A stretch of DNA of 64,000 nt from Neobacillus massiliamazoniensis (GCF_001048695.1 NZ_CVRB01000001.1:1116001-1180000); one strand, 5' to 3'. Positions 43,331 through 52,628 are shown, numbered from the stretch's first letter. Notes: a model not told the origin generated them from the sequence alone. A program made the numbers and translations.

Positions 43331-43353
43331 CGCAGTCAAAATTTTAATAAGAA

Positions 43354-43402
43354 TTTACATTAGCTTTATACTATTTTACGGTAACGTAATAAAGGCTTAA
43401 CA
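43354..43402 (+). promoter_or_regulatory. Pho box upstream of phosphoesterase C
   Basis: Hexamers TTTACA (43354), TTTATA (43365), TTACGG (43376), TAATAA (43387) and TTAACA (43397) at 11-bp steps. It begins directly after the interspersed element. Confidence 0.7.
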
Positions 43403-43466
43403 AACTTCTATTATTCTATTAAAGGATTCACCTAAATAATTGCATCTAGAAAAGGGAGTGAAAGAT

Positions 43467-45905
43467 TTGGGTAAATTTAAAAAGAAGAAAAAACTGATTG
43501 CTGGACTTGCATTAAGTACTGTATTATTTGGTTCTGTTGGTGCTTATGCAGCAAAGGCGGCGGTGCCGCTAATAGTCGGACCAAAAGCGGATGGTACGAG
43601 CGTGACCCCTCATGGATGGACAATTACCCCGGCCGGAAGTCAATTAAGCTTAGGCGATTTCCCAATGGGCGCTGCATTAAGTCCGGACCAACGTTATCTT
43701 GTAGTGTCCAATGATGGACAAGGAAAACAATCTTTACAGGTTGTAGACTTAGAGCAGAAAAAAGTAGTACAGACAATTTCCTATAATGCTCCACAGTCTC
43801 TTTATCTCGGCGTGGTATTCAGTCCTGATGGAAAGAAGATGTATGCCTCTGCCGGCGGAAACAATAAAATCCGTACATTTAATTTCGATCAAGGGAAGCT
43901 TACCGAACAAGCCCCAATCGTCATGACTGACGCAAATCATTCCAATTTCTTTCCGGCAGGTCTTTCTATTTCTCCAGACGGAAAGTTCTTATATGTAGCC
44001 AACAATTTAAACAATTCTGTTTCTCGTATCGATATTTCCACAGGTAATTTAACAACGGCGCCTGTCGGACATGACCCGTATATGCCACTTTTAACTCATG
44101 ACGGTAACACGTTATTTGTTAGCAATTGGGGGGAAAGCAGCATCAGTGTGCTGAATGCGAACGATCTTACGGTAAAAGCAACTATTCCGGTCGGACTTCA
44201 TCCTAATGCGATGGCGCAAAATCCGGTAAGCGGATTGATTTATGTAGCGAATTCGGACAGCGATGATATTTCTGTTATAGATCCTGTTTCACTGAAGGTA
44301 ACTCAAACCATCTCTCTTGCCCCTTACCACAAAGCACTTAAAGGGAGCGTTCCAAACGCGCTAACCGTAAGCCCGGATGGGAAAACCCTTTATGTCTCGA
44401 ATGCCGGAAATGATGATATCGCGGTAATTAACCTTGGCGACTCTGATTCGAAAGCTGAGGTCAAGGGTCTTATCCCAACAGCTTGGTATCCGACCGGCGT
44501 TTATTTGAGTAAAGATGCCAATCAACTGATGGTTTTAAATGCCAAAGGTTTGGGTGCCGGTCCTAATACCGTTAAAGGTCAATATATAGGAAATATGATC
44601 AAAGGTTCTATGTCCTTTATCGATGTACCCGACAAAAAACAGTTGAAGAGCTATACAGAGCAAGTAGAAAACAACAACAATTTCAATAAAAAAGAAGATA
44701 GTAATGAAGGATGGTTTAGCCAAGGAACAGAGGATAAGGCCAATTTCCCGATTCCCCGTTCTAGCGAGCAATCCTCACCTATTAAACACGTCATTTATGT
44801 CGTCAAAGAAAATCGAACTTACGACTCTGTATTTGGAGATTTGAAAAGAGGAAATGGGGACCCATCCCTTACTGAGTTTGGACAAACGATTACTCCGAAC
44901 CTTCACAAGCTTGCGCAGCAGTTTGTAACCATGGATAACTTCTATGTAAACTCAGAGATCAGTACGGATGGACATAAGTGGGCGGATACTGCTCAAGCCA
45001 ATGATTTTATACAAAAGAACTGGCCGCAAACGGACTCGGGACGCAGAGCATCCGTCGATATCCTAAAGCCGGCATCCCAAGCGGAAAAGGGGAATATATG
45101 GAATATGGCCATGAAATCCAATGTTTCTTTCCGCAACTATGGTGAAGGGCAGCAATTTGATGCGAGTAGCGGACTTTGGGTGCCGAGGGATCCGCAAGTC
45201 GGAAATAACTATGACCCTAATTATGCAGGCTATATGTCGAATGTTAACGACATGGACCGCTATGCAGCATGGAAAAAGGAATTCGACCAGTTTGTCCAAA
45301 ACGGCAAACTGCCACAGTTAGAAGTTTTATATTTGCCTAACGATCACACTTTTGGAACCACGCCTGGACAATTTACACCGCAAGCGGCGGTGTCGCAAAA
45401 TGACTATGCACTTGGAAATATTGTAGACGCGGTTAGTCATTCGCCGTATTGGAAAGATACAGCCATCTTTGTAACTGAGGATGATGCTTCAGGCGGGCTG
45501 GACCACGTAGATGGTCATCGGTCCGAGGGACTTGTCATCAGCCCTTATACTCAAACGGGCAAAGTTGATAGTACATTCTATGATCAGATGTCAATGCTGA
45601 GGTCGATGGAACTGATCCTGGGATTGAAGCCAATGACTCAATTTGACGCATCGGCAATTCCAATGCTCAATGCTTTTACAAGTCATCCAAATTTTTCGCC
45701 TTATACAGTGGAACAGCCTCAGTACCCGATTGATAAGATCAATGGGAAAAGCGCACCGATGGCTATGGAGTCGAAGAGTATCGATTTTTCTCAGCCAGAT
45801 ATCGCTGATGAAGATTTGTTGAATCAAATTCAGTGGAAAGCTACCAAAGGGAATAAACCGTTCCCTGCGAATGTGAAGACAAATGGCAATGGTGATAACG
45901 ATTAA
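43467..45905 (+). CDS. secreted beta-propeller/phosphoesterase C (divergent)
   Basis: An 812-residue member, the most distant of the four. Signal peptide and leader match the others (MGKFKKKKKLIAGLALSTV), but the mature protein is much changed. The propeller has typical YVTN blades (LFVSNWGESSISVLNANDLT, IYVANSDSDDISVIDPVSL). The phosphoesterase domain keeps HVIYVVKENRTYDSVFGDL, MDNFYVNSEISTDGHKWAD, LPNDHTFGT and VTEDDASGGLDHVDGHRS. The 8-residue linker repeat and the Ala-rich tail are missing. Codon use looks richer in G+C than in A, B and D, which suggests transfer or long separate evolution with the leader conserved or converted. TTG start at 43467. Confidence 0.9.
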   Translation: MGKFKKKKKLIAGLALSTVLFGSVGAYAAKAAVPLIVGPKADGTSVTPHGWTITPAGSQLSLGDFPMGAALSPDQRYLVVSNDGQGKQSLQVVDLEQKKVVQTISYNAPQSLYLGVVFSPDGKKMYASAGGNNKIRTFNFDQGKLTEQAPIVMTDANHSNFFPAGLSISPDGKFLYVANNLNNSVSRIDISTGNLTTAPVGHDPYMPLLTHDGNTLFVSNWGESSISVLNANDLTVKATIPVGLHPNAMAQNPVSGLIYVANSDSDDISVIDPVSLKVTQTISLAPYHKALKGSVPNALTVSPDGKTLYVSNAGNDDIAVINLGDSDSKAEVKGLIPTAWYPTGVYLSKDANQLMVLNAKGLGAGPNTVKGQYIGNMIKGSMSFIDVPDKKQLKSYTEQVENNNNFNKKEDSNEGWFSQGTEDKANFPIPRSSEQSSPIKHVIYVVKENRTYDSVFGDLKRGNGDPSLTEFGQTITPNLHKLAQQFVTMDNFYVNSEISTDGHKWADTAQANDFIQKNWPQTDSGRRASVDILKPASQAEKGNIWNMAMKSNVSFRNYGEGQQFDASSGLWVPRDPQVGNNYDPNYAGYMSNVNDMDRYAAWKKEFDQFVQNGKLPQLEVLYLPNDHTFGTTPGQFTPQAAVSQNDYALGNIVDAVSHSPYWKDTAIFVTEDDASGGLDHVDGHRSEGLVISPYTQTGKVDSTFYDQMSMLRSMELILGLKPMTQFDASAIPMLNAFTSHPNFSPYTVEQPQYPIDKINGKSAPMAMESKSIDFSQPDIADEDLLNQIQWKATKGNKPFPANVKTNGNGDND

Positions 45906-45906
45906 A

Positions 45907-45948
45907 CGAATCCTGGGTTTAAAGCCAGAGAGTTAATTTGATGCATCC
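45907..45948 (+). pseudogene. remnant of another C-type phosphoesterase gene
   Basis: Just after gene C ends, TCCTGGGTTTAAAGCC followed by AATTTGATGCATCCG matches the C coding sequence near 45615-45655 (ILGLKP...QFDAS) at roughly four of five bases, with an in-frame TAA inside. It is a 40-bp scar of a lost paralogue. Confidence 0.55.
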
Positions 45949-45967
45949 GTCTACTTAACTCATTTTG

Positions 45968-46042
45968 GGATTGGATTCAAATGAATCTAGTTTTGTTAAT
46001 GGAACAGTCATTACAGCGGATGCCGGTTGGACTGCATATTAA
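45968..46042 (+). pseudogene. 3' end remnant of an SDR gene
   Basis: The frame reads DSNESSFVNGTVITADAGW and ends TAY-stop at 46040-46042, the same as the end of the SDR at 36028-36786. The duplicate continues through the terminator and Pho-box region into gene D. It marks the left edge of a duplicated unit SDR-end plus phosphoesterase. Confidence 0.85.
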
Positions 46043-46059
46043 ATTGTTGACCAATTAAG

Positions 46060-46091
46060 AAACTACCAAGATAATTTTTGGTAGTTTTTTT
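46060..46091 (+). terminator. duplicated SDR terminator
   Basis: Same AAACTACCAA/TTGGTAGTTT hairpin and T run as 36804-36835, kept as part of the duplicated flank. Confidence 0.8.
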
Positions 46092-46136
46092 ATTTTAAGG
46101 CTAAATTTGCAAATTATTTATTCAGTTTTAAAAAAA

Positions 46137-46185
46137 TTAACATTAGCTCTACACTAATTTACGTTAACGTAATAAAGGCTTTACA
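46137..46185 (+). promoter_or_regulatory. Pho box upstream of phosphoesterase D
   Basis: Hexamers TTAACA (46137), TCTACA (46148), TTACGT (46159), TAATAA (46170) and TTTACA (46180) at 11-bp steps. It is closely similar to the box before gene A. Confidence 0.8.
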
Positions 46186-46287
46186 TACTACTAGTATTCT
46201 ATTAATGGATTCAAATTTAATGTCATAACATTATGATATCAAATTTTAGGTCATTTAATGATGTTATTAGAAAAGGGAGTGAAGAAT

Positions 46288-49032
46288 TTGGGGAAATTTA
46301 AAAAGAAGAAAAAACTGATTGCTGGACTTGCATTAAGTACTGTATTATTCGGTTCTGTTAGTGCTTATGCAGCAAAGGATGGTGCATTTGGGAGTAACTT
46401 AGTGGGACGACAACCTAACGGCTCCGTTCAAACTCCAGATAATCATTTGCTCACACCTGCTGGGAAACAAGTTGAATTTCCTGGAAACCCAATTTCCGTT
46501 GCCGTTAATCCTAACGGAAAGACTGCTGTTGCTTTAGATGGTGGAGGCTACGGTGGAAGTGGGCTTAACATTGTGGATCTGACAACCGGAAAGCTGATAG
46601 GCACGAATGTCGACTTGGGTCTTTACAATGCTTGGGGACTCGCTTATTCTCCTGATGGTAAGACACTCTATGCAACAGGTTTAAATAATAAGAATCAAGC
46701 GGAAATTGCCACTATGTCAGTGGCTGATGACGGAACTCCTACAGTGACCTCGAATTTGATACTACCAGATACTATTCTGGAAGGATGGAATGATAGTAAC
46801 CCACTAGACTTGGCTGTTGGTCCTGATGGAAAGACGCTCCTTGTGGCTCTTAATCGAGGCAATAGTCTTGGTGTTATTGATCTACAGTCGGGGAAATTTT
46901 CTACCCAAATACCTGTAGGAAACGCTCCGACAAGTGTAATGGTTAATGGGAATACGGCATACGTGACAAATCAAGGTGGTAGAAAAGCTAATCCAGGAGA
47001 CTTCACTATAAATTCCTCGGGTACGCAGATTGTCGCAGACCCTAAAATGGGTAATTCATCTACCGGAACCGTATCGGTGGTTGATCTCACCACGAATACA
47101 GTTACGAAGACAATCACTGTCGGGCTTCAGCCAGAGCGAATGACGCTATCTGGAAAGTATCTCTTTGTAACAAACACAAACAGTGACACGGTGTCGGTTA
47201 TCGACACACAAACCAATGACGTTGTTCAAACTATCAATATCAAACCATATCCAAATGCACCGCTTGGATCTGCACCGAACGCTGTTAAAATGATTAACGG
47301 TAATCAATTAGTAGTTAGCTTAGGTCGAGATAACGCCCTCGCCGTATATGACTGGAACGGACCGGATAAAGAACCTCGCCTGAAGGGACTCGTACCGACT
47401 GCATCGTTCCCAGATGATATGGCCATTGATACTGTTAATAATCAACTTCTTGTCGCTAACTTGAATGGAGTAGGCGCACTAGGATCAAATGGCACTAGTA
47501 ATGTAGCGGGAAACAAGGTAACTGGTCATTCACCTTATGCTCAAGTCGGCTCTTTATCGATGATTCCGTTCCCTTCGGAGAATGATCTCGCTAAAATGAC
47601 GGACCAAGTTTACACAAATAACGACTGGTTCGGGATGAAAAACCGAAACGCTGAGTCTCGCAACAATAAGAAACCTGTGGCAATGCCAGAGAGAATCGGT
47701 GAGCCTTCCACCATCAAACACGTGTTTTATATCATCAAAGAAAATCGTACGTATGATCAGGTACTCGGAGACCTTGGTAAAGGAAACGGCGATCCAACTC
47801 TGACTCAGTTTGGTCAGACTGTTTCACCAAACTTCCATCAGTTTGCCAATACATTCCCGTTGTTGGATAACGTCTACACAAGTGGCATTCAGTCAGCCGC
47901 TGGGCATCAATGGGTTACACAGGCCACCCTTCCTGACTATGAGGAGAAAGAGACAGATGGAGGAAATAATCGTAGCTACCCTGGAGGAAAAATCGGTGAC
48001 ACCCTGACATATGCACCAACCGGGCATATCTGGGATAACGCCCTAGCACATAATAAATCGGCTGCTATCTTCGGAGAAAACGCAACTAATTTTAGCGGTC
48101 CAGAAGCCTTTGGCACTTGGACTGATTGGTATAACGATTACCTGAAGTTGACGGGTCAACAGCAAGGTTCGCTTCATGTGCCTGTTGGGGATTACAAAGC
48201 ATCAAGTGATCTTCCATCAGCGGATTCTATCATGTACAGACCGTTTCCTACCAATACACAACAAATTCCTGATGTGTACCGGGCAAAAATCTTCTTGGAC
48301 AAGTTTAATGAGTATGTAAAGAACGATAATTTACCTCAACTCATGACCTTGTGGTTACCTAACGACCATACTGCTTCAACTGCCAAAGGGTACCCAGCAC
48401 CGCAGGCAATGGTTGCGGACAATGATCAGGCTGTCGGAATGATTGTAGACGCCATCTCACACAGTCCGTACTGGAAAGATTCGGCCATCTTCATTACTGA
48501 AGATGATTCTCAAGGCGGTGTAGATCACGTAGATGGTCACCGTGAACCAGCATTTGTCATTAGTCCGTGGGTAAAGAAAGGGGTAACTGATAGCCACTAC
48601 TGGACCACAACTAATATGATTAGAAGTATGGAACAAATACTTGGGTTACCGCCTATGAATCAAAACGATGCTGCGGCTGATCCAATGAGTGAGATCTTTA
48701 CCGACCAACCAGATTTTACTCCGTATAATTTGGTTCATAATCAAATACCACTAAATTGGATGAACGGGCAGCCTGCACCACAGGGACTCTCACAAGTAGC
48801 GCCGACTGCAACGACTCCTGCAGCGCAGCAGATGGCGACTGATTGGGATTCCTGGTCCGAAAAGCATAAGTCTGATTTTGGTGGACCAGTCTCGAAGCCT
48901 GACGTTGAGAACGCAAACGTGATGAACCATGCAACTTGGTACGCTACAAAAGGATATGATAAACCATATCCGGGTGATGATAAGGTCTTAACACCGGATG
49001 AAGTTGAAAAGCAGCCTAAGAGCCATAAATAA
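46288..49032 (+). CDS. secreted beta-propeller/phosphoesterase D
   Basis: A 914-residue paralogue clearly closer to A and B than to C. It has the signal peptide MGKFKKKKKLIAGLALSTV, the propeller with LFVTNTNSDTVSVIDTQTN, and the catalytic motifs HVFYIIKENRTYDQVLGDL, LPNDHTAST and FITEDDSQGGVDHVDGHR. The linker holds only one 8-residue unit (DLAKMTDQ at 47584-47607), against five in A and B. The 5' flank, including an SDR remnant and Pho box, is a copy of the gene A flank. TTG start at 46288; strong terminator at 49079. Confidence 0.9.
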   Translation: MGKFKKKKKLIAGLALSTVLFGSVSAYAAKDGAFGSNLVGRQPNGSVQTPDNHLLTPAGKQVEFPGNPISVAVNPNGKTAVALDGGGYGGSGLNIVDLTTGKLIGTNVDLGLYNAWGLAYSPDGKTLYATGLNNKNQAEIATMSVADDGTPTVTSNLILPDTILEGWNDSNPLDLAVGPDGKTLLVALNRGNSLGVIDLQSGKFSTQIPVGNAPTSVMVNGNTAYVTNQGGRKANPGDFTINSSGTQIVADPKMGNSSTGTVSVVDLTTNTVTKTITVGLQPERMTLSGKYLFVTNTNSDTVSVIDTQTNDVVQTINIKPYPNAPLGSAPNAVKMINGNQLVVSLGRDNALAVYDWNGPDKEPRLKGLVPTASFPDDMAIDTVNNQLLVANLNGVGALGSNGTSNVAGNKVTGHSPYAQVGSLSMIPFPSENDLAKMTDQVYTNNDWFGMKNRNAESRNNKKPVAMPERIGEPSTIKHVFYIIKENRTYDQVLGDLGKGNGDPTLTQFGQTVSPNFHQFANTFPLLDNVYTSGIQSAAGHQWVTQATLPDYEEKETDGGNNRSYPGGKIGDTLTYAPTGHIWDNALAHNKSAAIFGENATNFSGPEAFGTWTDWYNDYLKLTGQQQGSLHVPVGDYKASSDLPSADSIMYRPFPTNTQQIPDVYRAKIFLDKFNEYVKNDNLPQLMTLWLPNDHTASTAKGYPAPQAMVADNDQAVGMIVDAISHSPYWKDSAIFITEDDSQGGVDHVDGHREPAFVISPWVKKGVTDSHYWTTTNMIRSMEQILGLPPMNQNDAAADPMSEIFTDQPDFTPYNLVHNQIPLNWMNGQPAPQGLSQVAPTATTPAAQQMATDWDSWSEKHKSDFGGPVSKPDVENANVMNHATWYATKGYDKPYPGDDKVLTPDEVEKQPKSHK

Positions 49033-49078
49033 AAATTCTCTTTTCCATTAGCATTTCATGAATATCGCATAAAACGAA

Positions 49079-49125
49079 GAGGATGTCCCAAAAGTATATA
49101 CTTTTGGGACATCCTCTTTTTTTTT
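49079..49125 (+). terminator. terminator of phosphoesterase D
   Basis: A perfect 16-bp stem (GAGGATGTCCCAAAAG with its complement), loop TATATA, then nine T residues. The GAGGATGTCCCA word is shared with the hairpins at 39909, 43028 and 54554. Confidence 0.92.
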
Positions 49126-49205
49126 GCCTTCATCCAAAGGAATGAGGGTACATGTTGACCCCATATGGTAAAAATCTTTCACAAAAAGCCTTAAATTCTA
49201 CCTAT

Positions 49206-49218
49206 TGAAACCGCTTCA
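49206..49218 (+). promoter_or_regulatory. LacI-type operator candidate before the uronate operon
   Basis: TGAAACCGCTTCA is an imperfect palindrome (TGAA-N5-TTCA with a central CG), the form of KdgR/CcpA-like LacI-family sites. It lies about 56 bp before the first start codon. The regulator gene is not in the window. Confidence 0.4.
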
Positions 49219-49274
49219 TAAAATTTATGATGTGTGAAAAGGGTGTATTTGAAAACGGTCATAGGAGGTGTCGC

Positions 49275-49928
49275 ATGAATAAATTAACGACTTTAACGAA
49301 AATAGCCAATTGTGGGGTTGTTGCTGTCCTTCGAGCGGATTCTGTCGAGGAAGCGATTCGGATCTCTGAATCCTGTATAGAAGGCGGTATTTTGTGTATC
49401 GAAATTACCTTTACGATTCAAGGGGCAGAAGACGTGATTAAGCAGCTTGCCTCAATCTACTCTGACAGAAAAGATGTCGTGATTGGTGCAGGTACTGTTC
49501 TTGATCCAGTAACTGCTCGCATTGCCATTCTAGCCGGGGCCCAATATATTGTTAGTCCAGCGTTTGATCAAGAAACTGCTAAACTATGTAACTTGTATCA
49601 AATCCCGTTTATGCCTGGCTGCATGACGATTACGGAAATGAAACAGGCATTGGAAGCAGGAGTAGATATTGTGAAGTTATTCCCAGGAAGTGCATACGGA
49701 CCTGATTTTGTAAAGGCGGTAAAGGCACCTCTTCCACAAGTGAACATTATGCCAACAGGTGGGGTAGATTTAGATAATGTAGAAAAATGGATTCAAAATG
49801 GTTGTGTGGCAGTTGGAGTAGGCGGGAATTTAGTCGCTCCAGCGAAAACAGGGGACTATGATCAAATTACTTCACTTGCTCGTCAATATGTAGAAAAAGT
49901 ACAGAAAGCAAGGGTGGACAGGTCGTGA
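49275..49928 (+). CDS. eda: 2-dehydro-3-deoxy-phosphogluconate (KDPG) aldolase
   Basis: A 217-residue class I aldolase that splits KDPG into pyruvate and glyceraldehyde 3-phosphate. Marks are VVAVLRADSVEEAI, the Glu in CIEITF, AQYIVSPAFD and the Schiff-base lysine in DIVKLFPGSAYGPDF, then NIMPTGGV. The start chosen is ATG 49275, with AGGAGGTG upstream. It overlaps kdgK by 4 bp (GTGA). First gene of a four-gene uronate degradation operon. Confidence 0.95.
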   Translation: MNKLTTLTKIANCGVVAVLRADSVEEAIRISESCIEGGILCIEITFTIQGAEDVIKQLASIYSDRKDVVIGAGTVLDPVTARIAILAGAQYIVSPAFDQETAKLCNLYQIPFMPGCMTITEMKQALEAGVDIVKLFPGSAYGPDFVKAVKAPLPQVNIMPTGGVDLDNVEKWIQNGCVAVGVGGNLVAPAKTGDYDQITSLARQYVEKVQKARVDRS

Positions 49929-50938
49929 AAAAAGTAGTCACGCTTGGTGAAATTATGCTTCGCCTCTCAACTCAAGCTGGGGAACGTCTCTCGCAAGCAA
50001 ATCAGTTGATCATGCATTATGGGGGAGGGGAAGCAAATGTTGGCGTATCCCTTTCACACTTTGGCTATGATGTCTTTGCTGTTAGCAAAATACCCAATAA
50101 TCCATTAGGGCTAGGCGTGAAACGCCATCTTCAATCACATGGTGTTCATACCGATTATCTTGTAACAGGCGGAGAGCGATTGGGTACGTATTATTTAGAA
50201 ACGGGCATTGGGGAACGAAGTGCAAAAGTGACGTATGATCGAAAGTATTCGAGTTTCTCGAAACTACTAGTAGAAGAATTAGATTTTGATGAAATTTTTA
50301 CGGATGTCGTCTTATTTCATCTATCCGGGATCACTCCGGCATTATCTGCGAACTTGCAAGAAGTGGCACTCCTCGCTTTACAGAAAGCAAAAGAACACGG
50401 AGTCATGACCAGCTTTGATTGTAACTATCGTGCATCACTTTGGAGCCACGAGGAAGCGGCGAAATCGTTTGTAACCTTGTTACCCTATGTAGATATTTGC
50501 TTCTGTGGTGAGTTAGATGCCATTTACTTATTAGGGATTGAAAAAGCGAGTGAAACGTTAACAAGGGAAGAGAAATTGGTTTTCTACTATGAAAAAATTA
50601 AGGAAATGTATCCAAAAATTCAATATTTGAGTTCCACCTTCCGAGATGTCCATTCAGCGTCAAACAATGATTTACAAGGAACTTTATACGTAGATGGTAG
50701 ACTCTATGTGTCGAAAAAACATGCTATACACCCAATAGTAGACCGCGTTGGAGGCGGTGATGCTTTTGCAGCTGGTATTTTATACGGCGTATTAAATCAG
50801 TTTCCTCCACAAGATTCTGTTTCATTTGCAACGGGAGCATCTGCACTAAAGCACACAATTCACGGTGATTGTAATGCTTTTACACCTGAAGAAGTATTCC
50901 AATTTTTAGAAAACGGTTCTGGTAAAATAACTCGCTAA
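49925..50938 (+). CDS. kdgK: 2-dehydro-3-deoxygluconokinase
   Basis: A 337-residue PfkB-family sugar kinase that phosphorylates 2-keto-3-deoxygluconate to KDPG. It has the N-terminal GEIMLRLSTQ, HYGGGEANVGVSLSHFGY and the C-terminal PfkB signature VDRVGGGDAFAAGILYG with the catalytic Asp. GTG start overlaps the eda stop, so translation is coupled. Its product feeds the aldolase encoded just before it. Confidence 0.95.
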   Translation: MKKVVTLGEIMLRLSTQAGERLSQANQLIMHYGGGEANVGVSLSHFGYDVFAVSKIPNNPLGLGVKRHLQSHGVHTDYLVTGGERLGTYYLETGIGERSAKVTYDRKYSSFSKLLVEELDFDEIFTDVVLFHLSGITPALSANLQEVALLALQKAKEHGVMTSFDCNYRASLWSHEEAAKSFVTLLPYVDICFCGELDAIYLLGIEKASETLTREEKLVFYYEKIKEMYPKIQYLSSTFRDVHSASNNDLQGTLYVDGRLYVSKKHAIHPIVDRVGGGDAFAAGILYGVLNQFPPQDSVSFATGASALKHTIHGDCNAFTPEEVFQFLENGSGKITR

Positions 50939-50997
50939 ATTGAATCTTTTTAGCATTCAATATAAAAAATCTATGAAAATGAAAAGAGGAATGAATT

Positions 50998-51828
50998 ATG
51001 GAAACTCGTTATGCACATCATCCCGAGGACATGAAAAAATACACAACTGAACAATTACGAAGTCAATTTTTAGTAGAAAGAATTTTTTCTGAAGGCGAAG
51101 TAAACTTAACCTATACACATGTAGATCGTATGATTTTTGGCGGAGCTATGCCGACAACAGAACCATTAACAATCTCTTTAAGCAAAGAATTAGGTGTCAG
51201 CTACTTTTTGGAACGTCGTGAAATGGGTGTTATTAATATTGGTGGTGACGGTGTCATCGTACTTGACGGGATTGAATACGATATGAAACGCCGTGATGGT
51301 TTGTATGTAGGAAAAGGAACAAAAGAAATCTTGTTCTATTCAAAAGACATAACGGATCCTGCAAAATTTTATCTTAACTCTGTACCGGCGCATCAAACGT
51401 ATCCAACCGTAAAAATCGATATTAACAACATTGAACCGCTTCGTTTAGGGGATCCAAGCACATTAAATAAACGAGCTATCTATCAATATGTTCATCCAAA
51501 TGTATGCCAAAGCTGTCAGCTTCAATTAGGATTAACAATGCTAGAAGCAGGAAGTGCATGGAATACGATGCCGTGCCATACTCATGAGCGTCGCATGGAA
51601 GTCTACCTGTACTTTGATATGGAACCGGAAACTCGTGTATTTCACTTCATGGGAAAACCAAATGAAACAAGACATTTAGTCTTGAGCAATGAGCAGGCAG
51701 CCATTTCTCCAAGCTGGTCGATTCACTCTGGAGTGGGTACTAGCAATTACACATTTATTTGGGGCATGTGCGGCGAGAACATTACTTACGATGATATGGA
51801 TATAGTCAAAATGGAAGATTTACGATAA
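50998..51828 (+). CDS. kduI: 5-dehydro-4-deoxy-D-glucuronate isomerase
   Basis: A 276-residue KduI cupin isomerase converting 4-deoxy-L-threo-5-hexosulose uronate (from unsaturated uronides) to 2,5-diketo-3-deoxygluconate. Marks are HPEDMKKYTTEQLRSQFLVE, the metal histidines in MPCHTHERRMEVYLYFD, and SPSWSIHSGVGT. RBS AAAGAGGAATGAATT. The substrate is produced by pectate, alginate or glycosaminoglycan lyases, none of which is in the window. Confidence 0.96.
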   Translation: METRYAHHPEDMKKYTTEQLRSQFLVERIFSEGEVNLTYTHVDRMIFGGAMPTTEPLTISLSKELGVSYFLERREMGVINIGGDGVIVLDGIEYDMKRRDGLYVGKGTKEILFYSKDITDPAKFYLNSVPAHQTYPTVKIDINNIEPLRLGDPSTLNKRAIYQYVHPNVCQSCQLQLGLTMLEAGSAWNTMPCHTHERRMEVYLYFDMEPETRVFHFMGKPNETRHLVLSNEQAAISPSWSIHSGVGTSNYTFIWGMCGENITYDDMDIVKMEDLR

Positions 51829-51848
51829 ACGAGATGGGAGTGTTCAAC

Positions 51849-52628
51849 ATGACCAATTTAGATGCATTTTCGATGGATTTCTTTCGCTTAGACGGAAAAG
51901 TAGCGATTGTAACAGGTGGGAATACAGGTTTAGGCCAAGGATATGCAGTAGCACTTGCAAAAGCGGGTGCAGATTTATTCATTGTTGCACATAGCAAAGG
52001 TTGGGATGAAACAAGGGATCTCATTGAAAAAGAGGGACGTAAAGTATATTTCTTACAAGGAGATATAACAAAGAAAGGTACGGTCAATGAAATCGTTAAG
52101 ACTTGTCTAGATGTGTACGGGAAAATTGATATTTTGGTCAATAATGCCGGTACCATTCGTCGAGCACCGCTGCTTGAATACAAAGAAGAAGATTGGAATG
52201 CCGTAATCGATCTCAATTTAAATGCCCAATATTTTTTAAGCCAAGAGGTAGCGAAAGTCATGGCCGAGCAAAAAAGTGGGAAAATTATTAATGTTGCTTC
52301 CATGTTATCGTTCCAAGGTGGTAAATTTGTCCCTCCATATACAGCTAGTAAACATGGTGTGGCAGGCATTACAAAAGCATTTGCAAATGAATTGGGAGAG
52401 CACAATATACAAATTAACGCGATTGCACCAGGATATATCGCAACTGCAAATACAGCACCGATTCGGGAAGATGCCGCTCGTAATAAAGAGATCTTGTCAC
52501 GTATTCCAGCAGGACGTTGGGGAACACCATTTGATTTAATGGGAACGGTTGTATTCTTGGCGAGTCGGGCATCTGACTATATGAATGGTCACATTTTAGC
52601 AGTCGATGGCGGCTGGTTGGTAAGATAG
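51849..52628 (+). CDS. kduD: 2-dehydro-3-deoxy-D-gluconate 5-dehydrogenase
   Basis: A 259-residue short-chain dehydrogenase reducing 2,5-diketo-3-deoxygluconate to KDG. It has TGGNTGLGQGYAVALAKAGA at the cofactor site, NNAG, and the catalytic Ser/Tyr/Lys in NVASMLSF and YTASKHG. The start chosen is ATG 51849, nine nt after GGGAG. It lies 20 bp after kduI and completes the pathway kduI-kduD-kdgK-eda. Confidence 0.95.
   Translation: MTNLDAFSMDFFRLDGKVAIVTGGNTGLGQGYAVALAKAGADLFIVAHSKGWDETRDLIEKEGRKVYFLQGDITKKGTVNEIVKTCLDVYGKIDILVNNAGTIRRAPLLEYKEEDWNAVIDLNLNAQYFLSQEVAKVMAEQKSGKIINVASMLSFQGGKFVPPYTASKHGVAGITKAFANELGEHNIQINAIAPGYIATANTAPIREDAARNKEILSRIPAGRWGTPFDLMGTVVFLASRASDYMNGHILAVDGGWLVR

Noticed and set aside
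49206..49218. TGAAACCGCTTCA as a CcpA cre site
   Set aside because: The spacing and right half do not fit the cre consensus well; a KdgR-like LacI-family site is the better, still weak, reading.
51806..52405. 199-residue minus frame opposite kduD
   Set aside because: Antisense shadow of a well-supported dehydrogenase gene.
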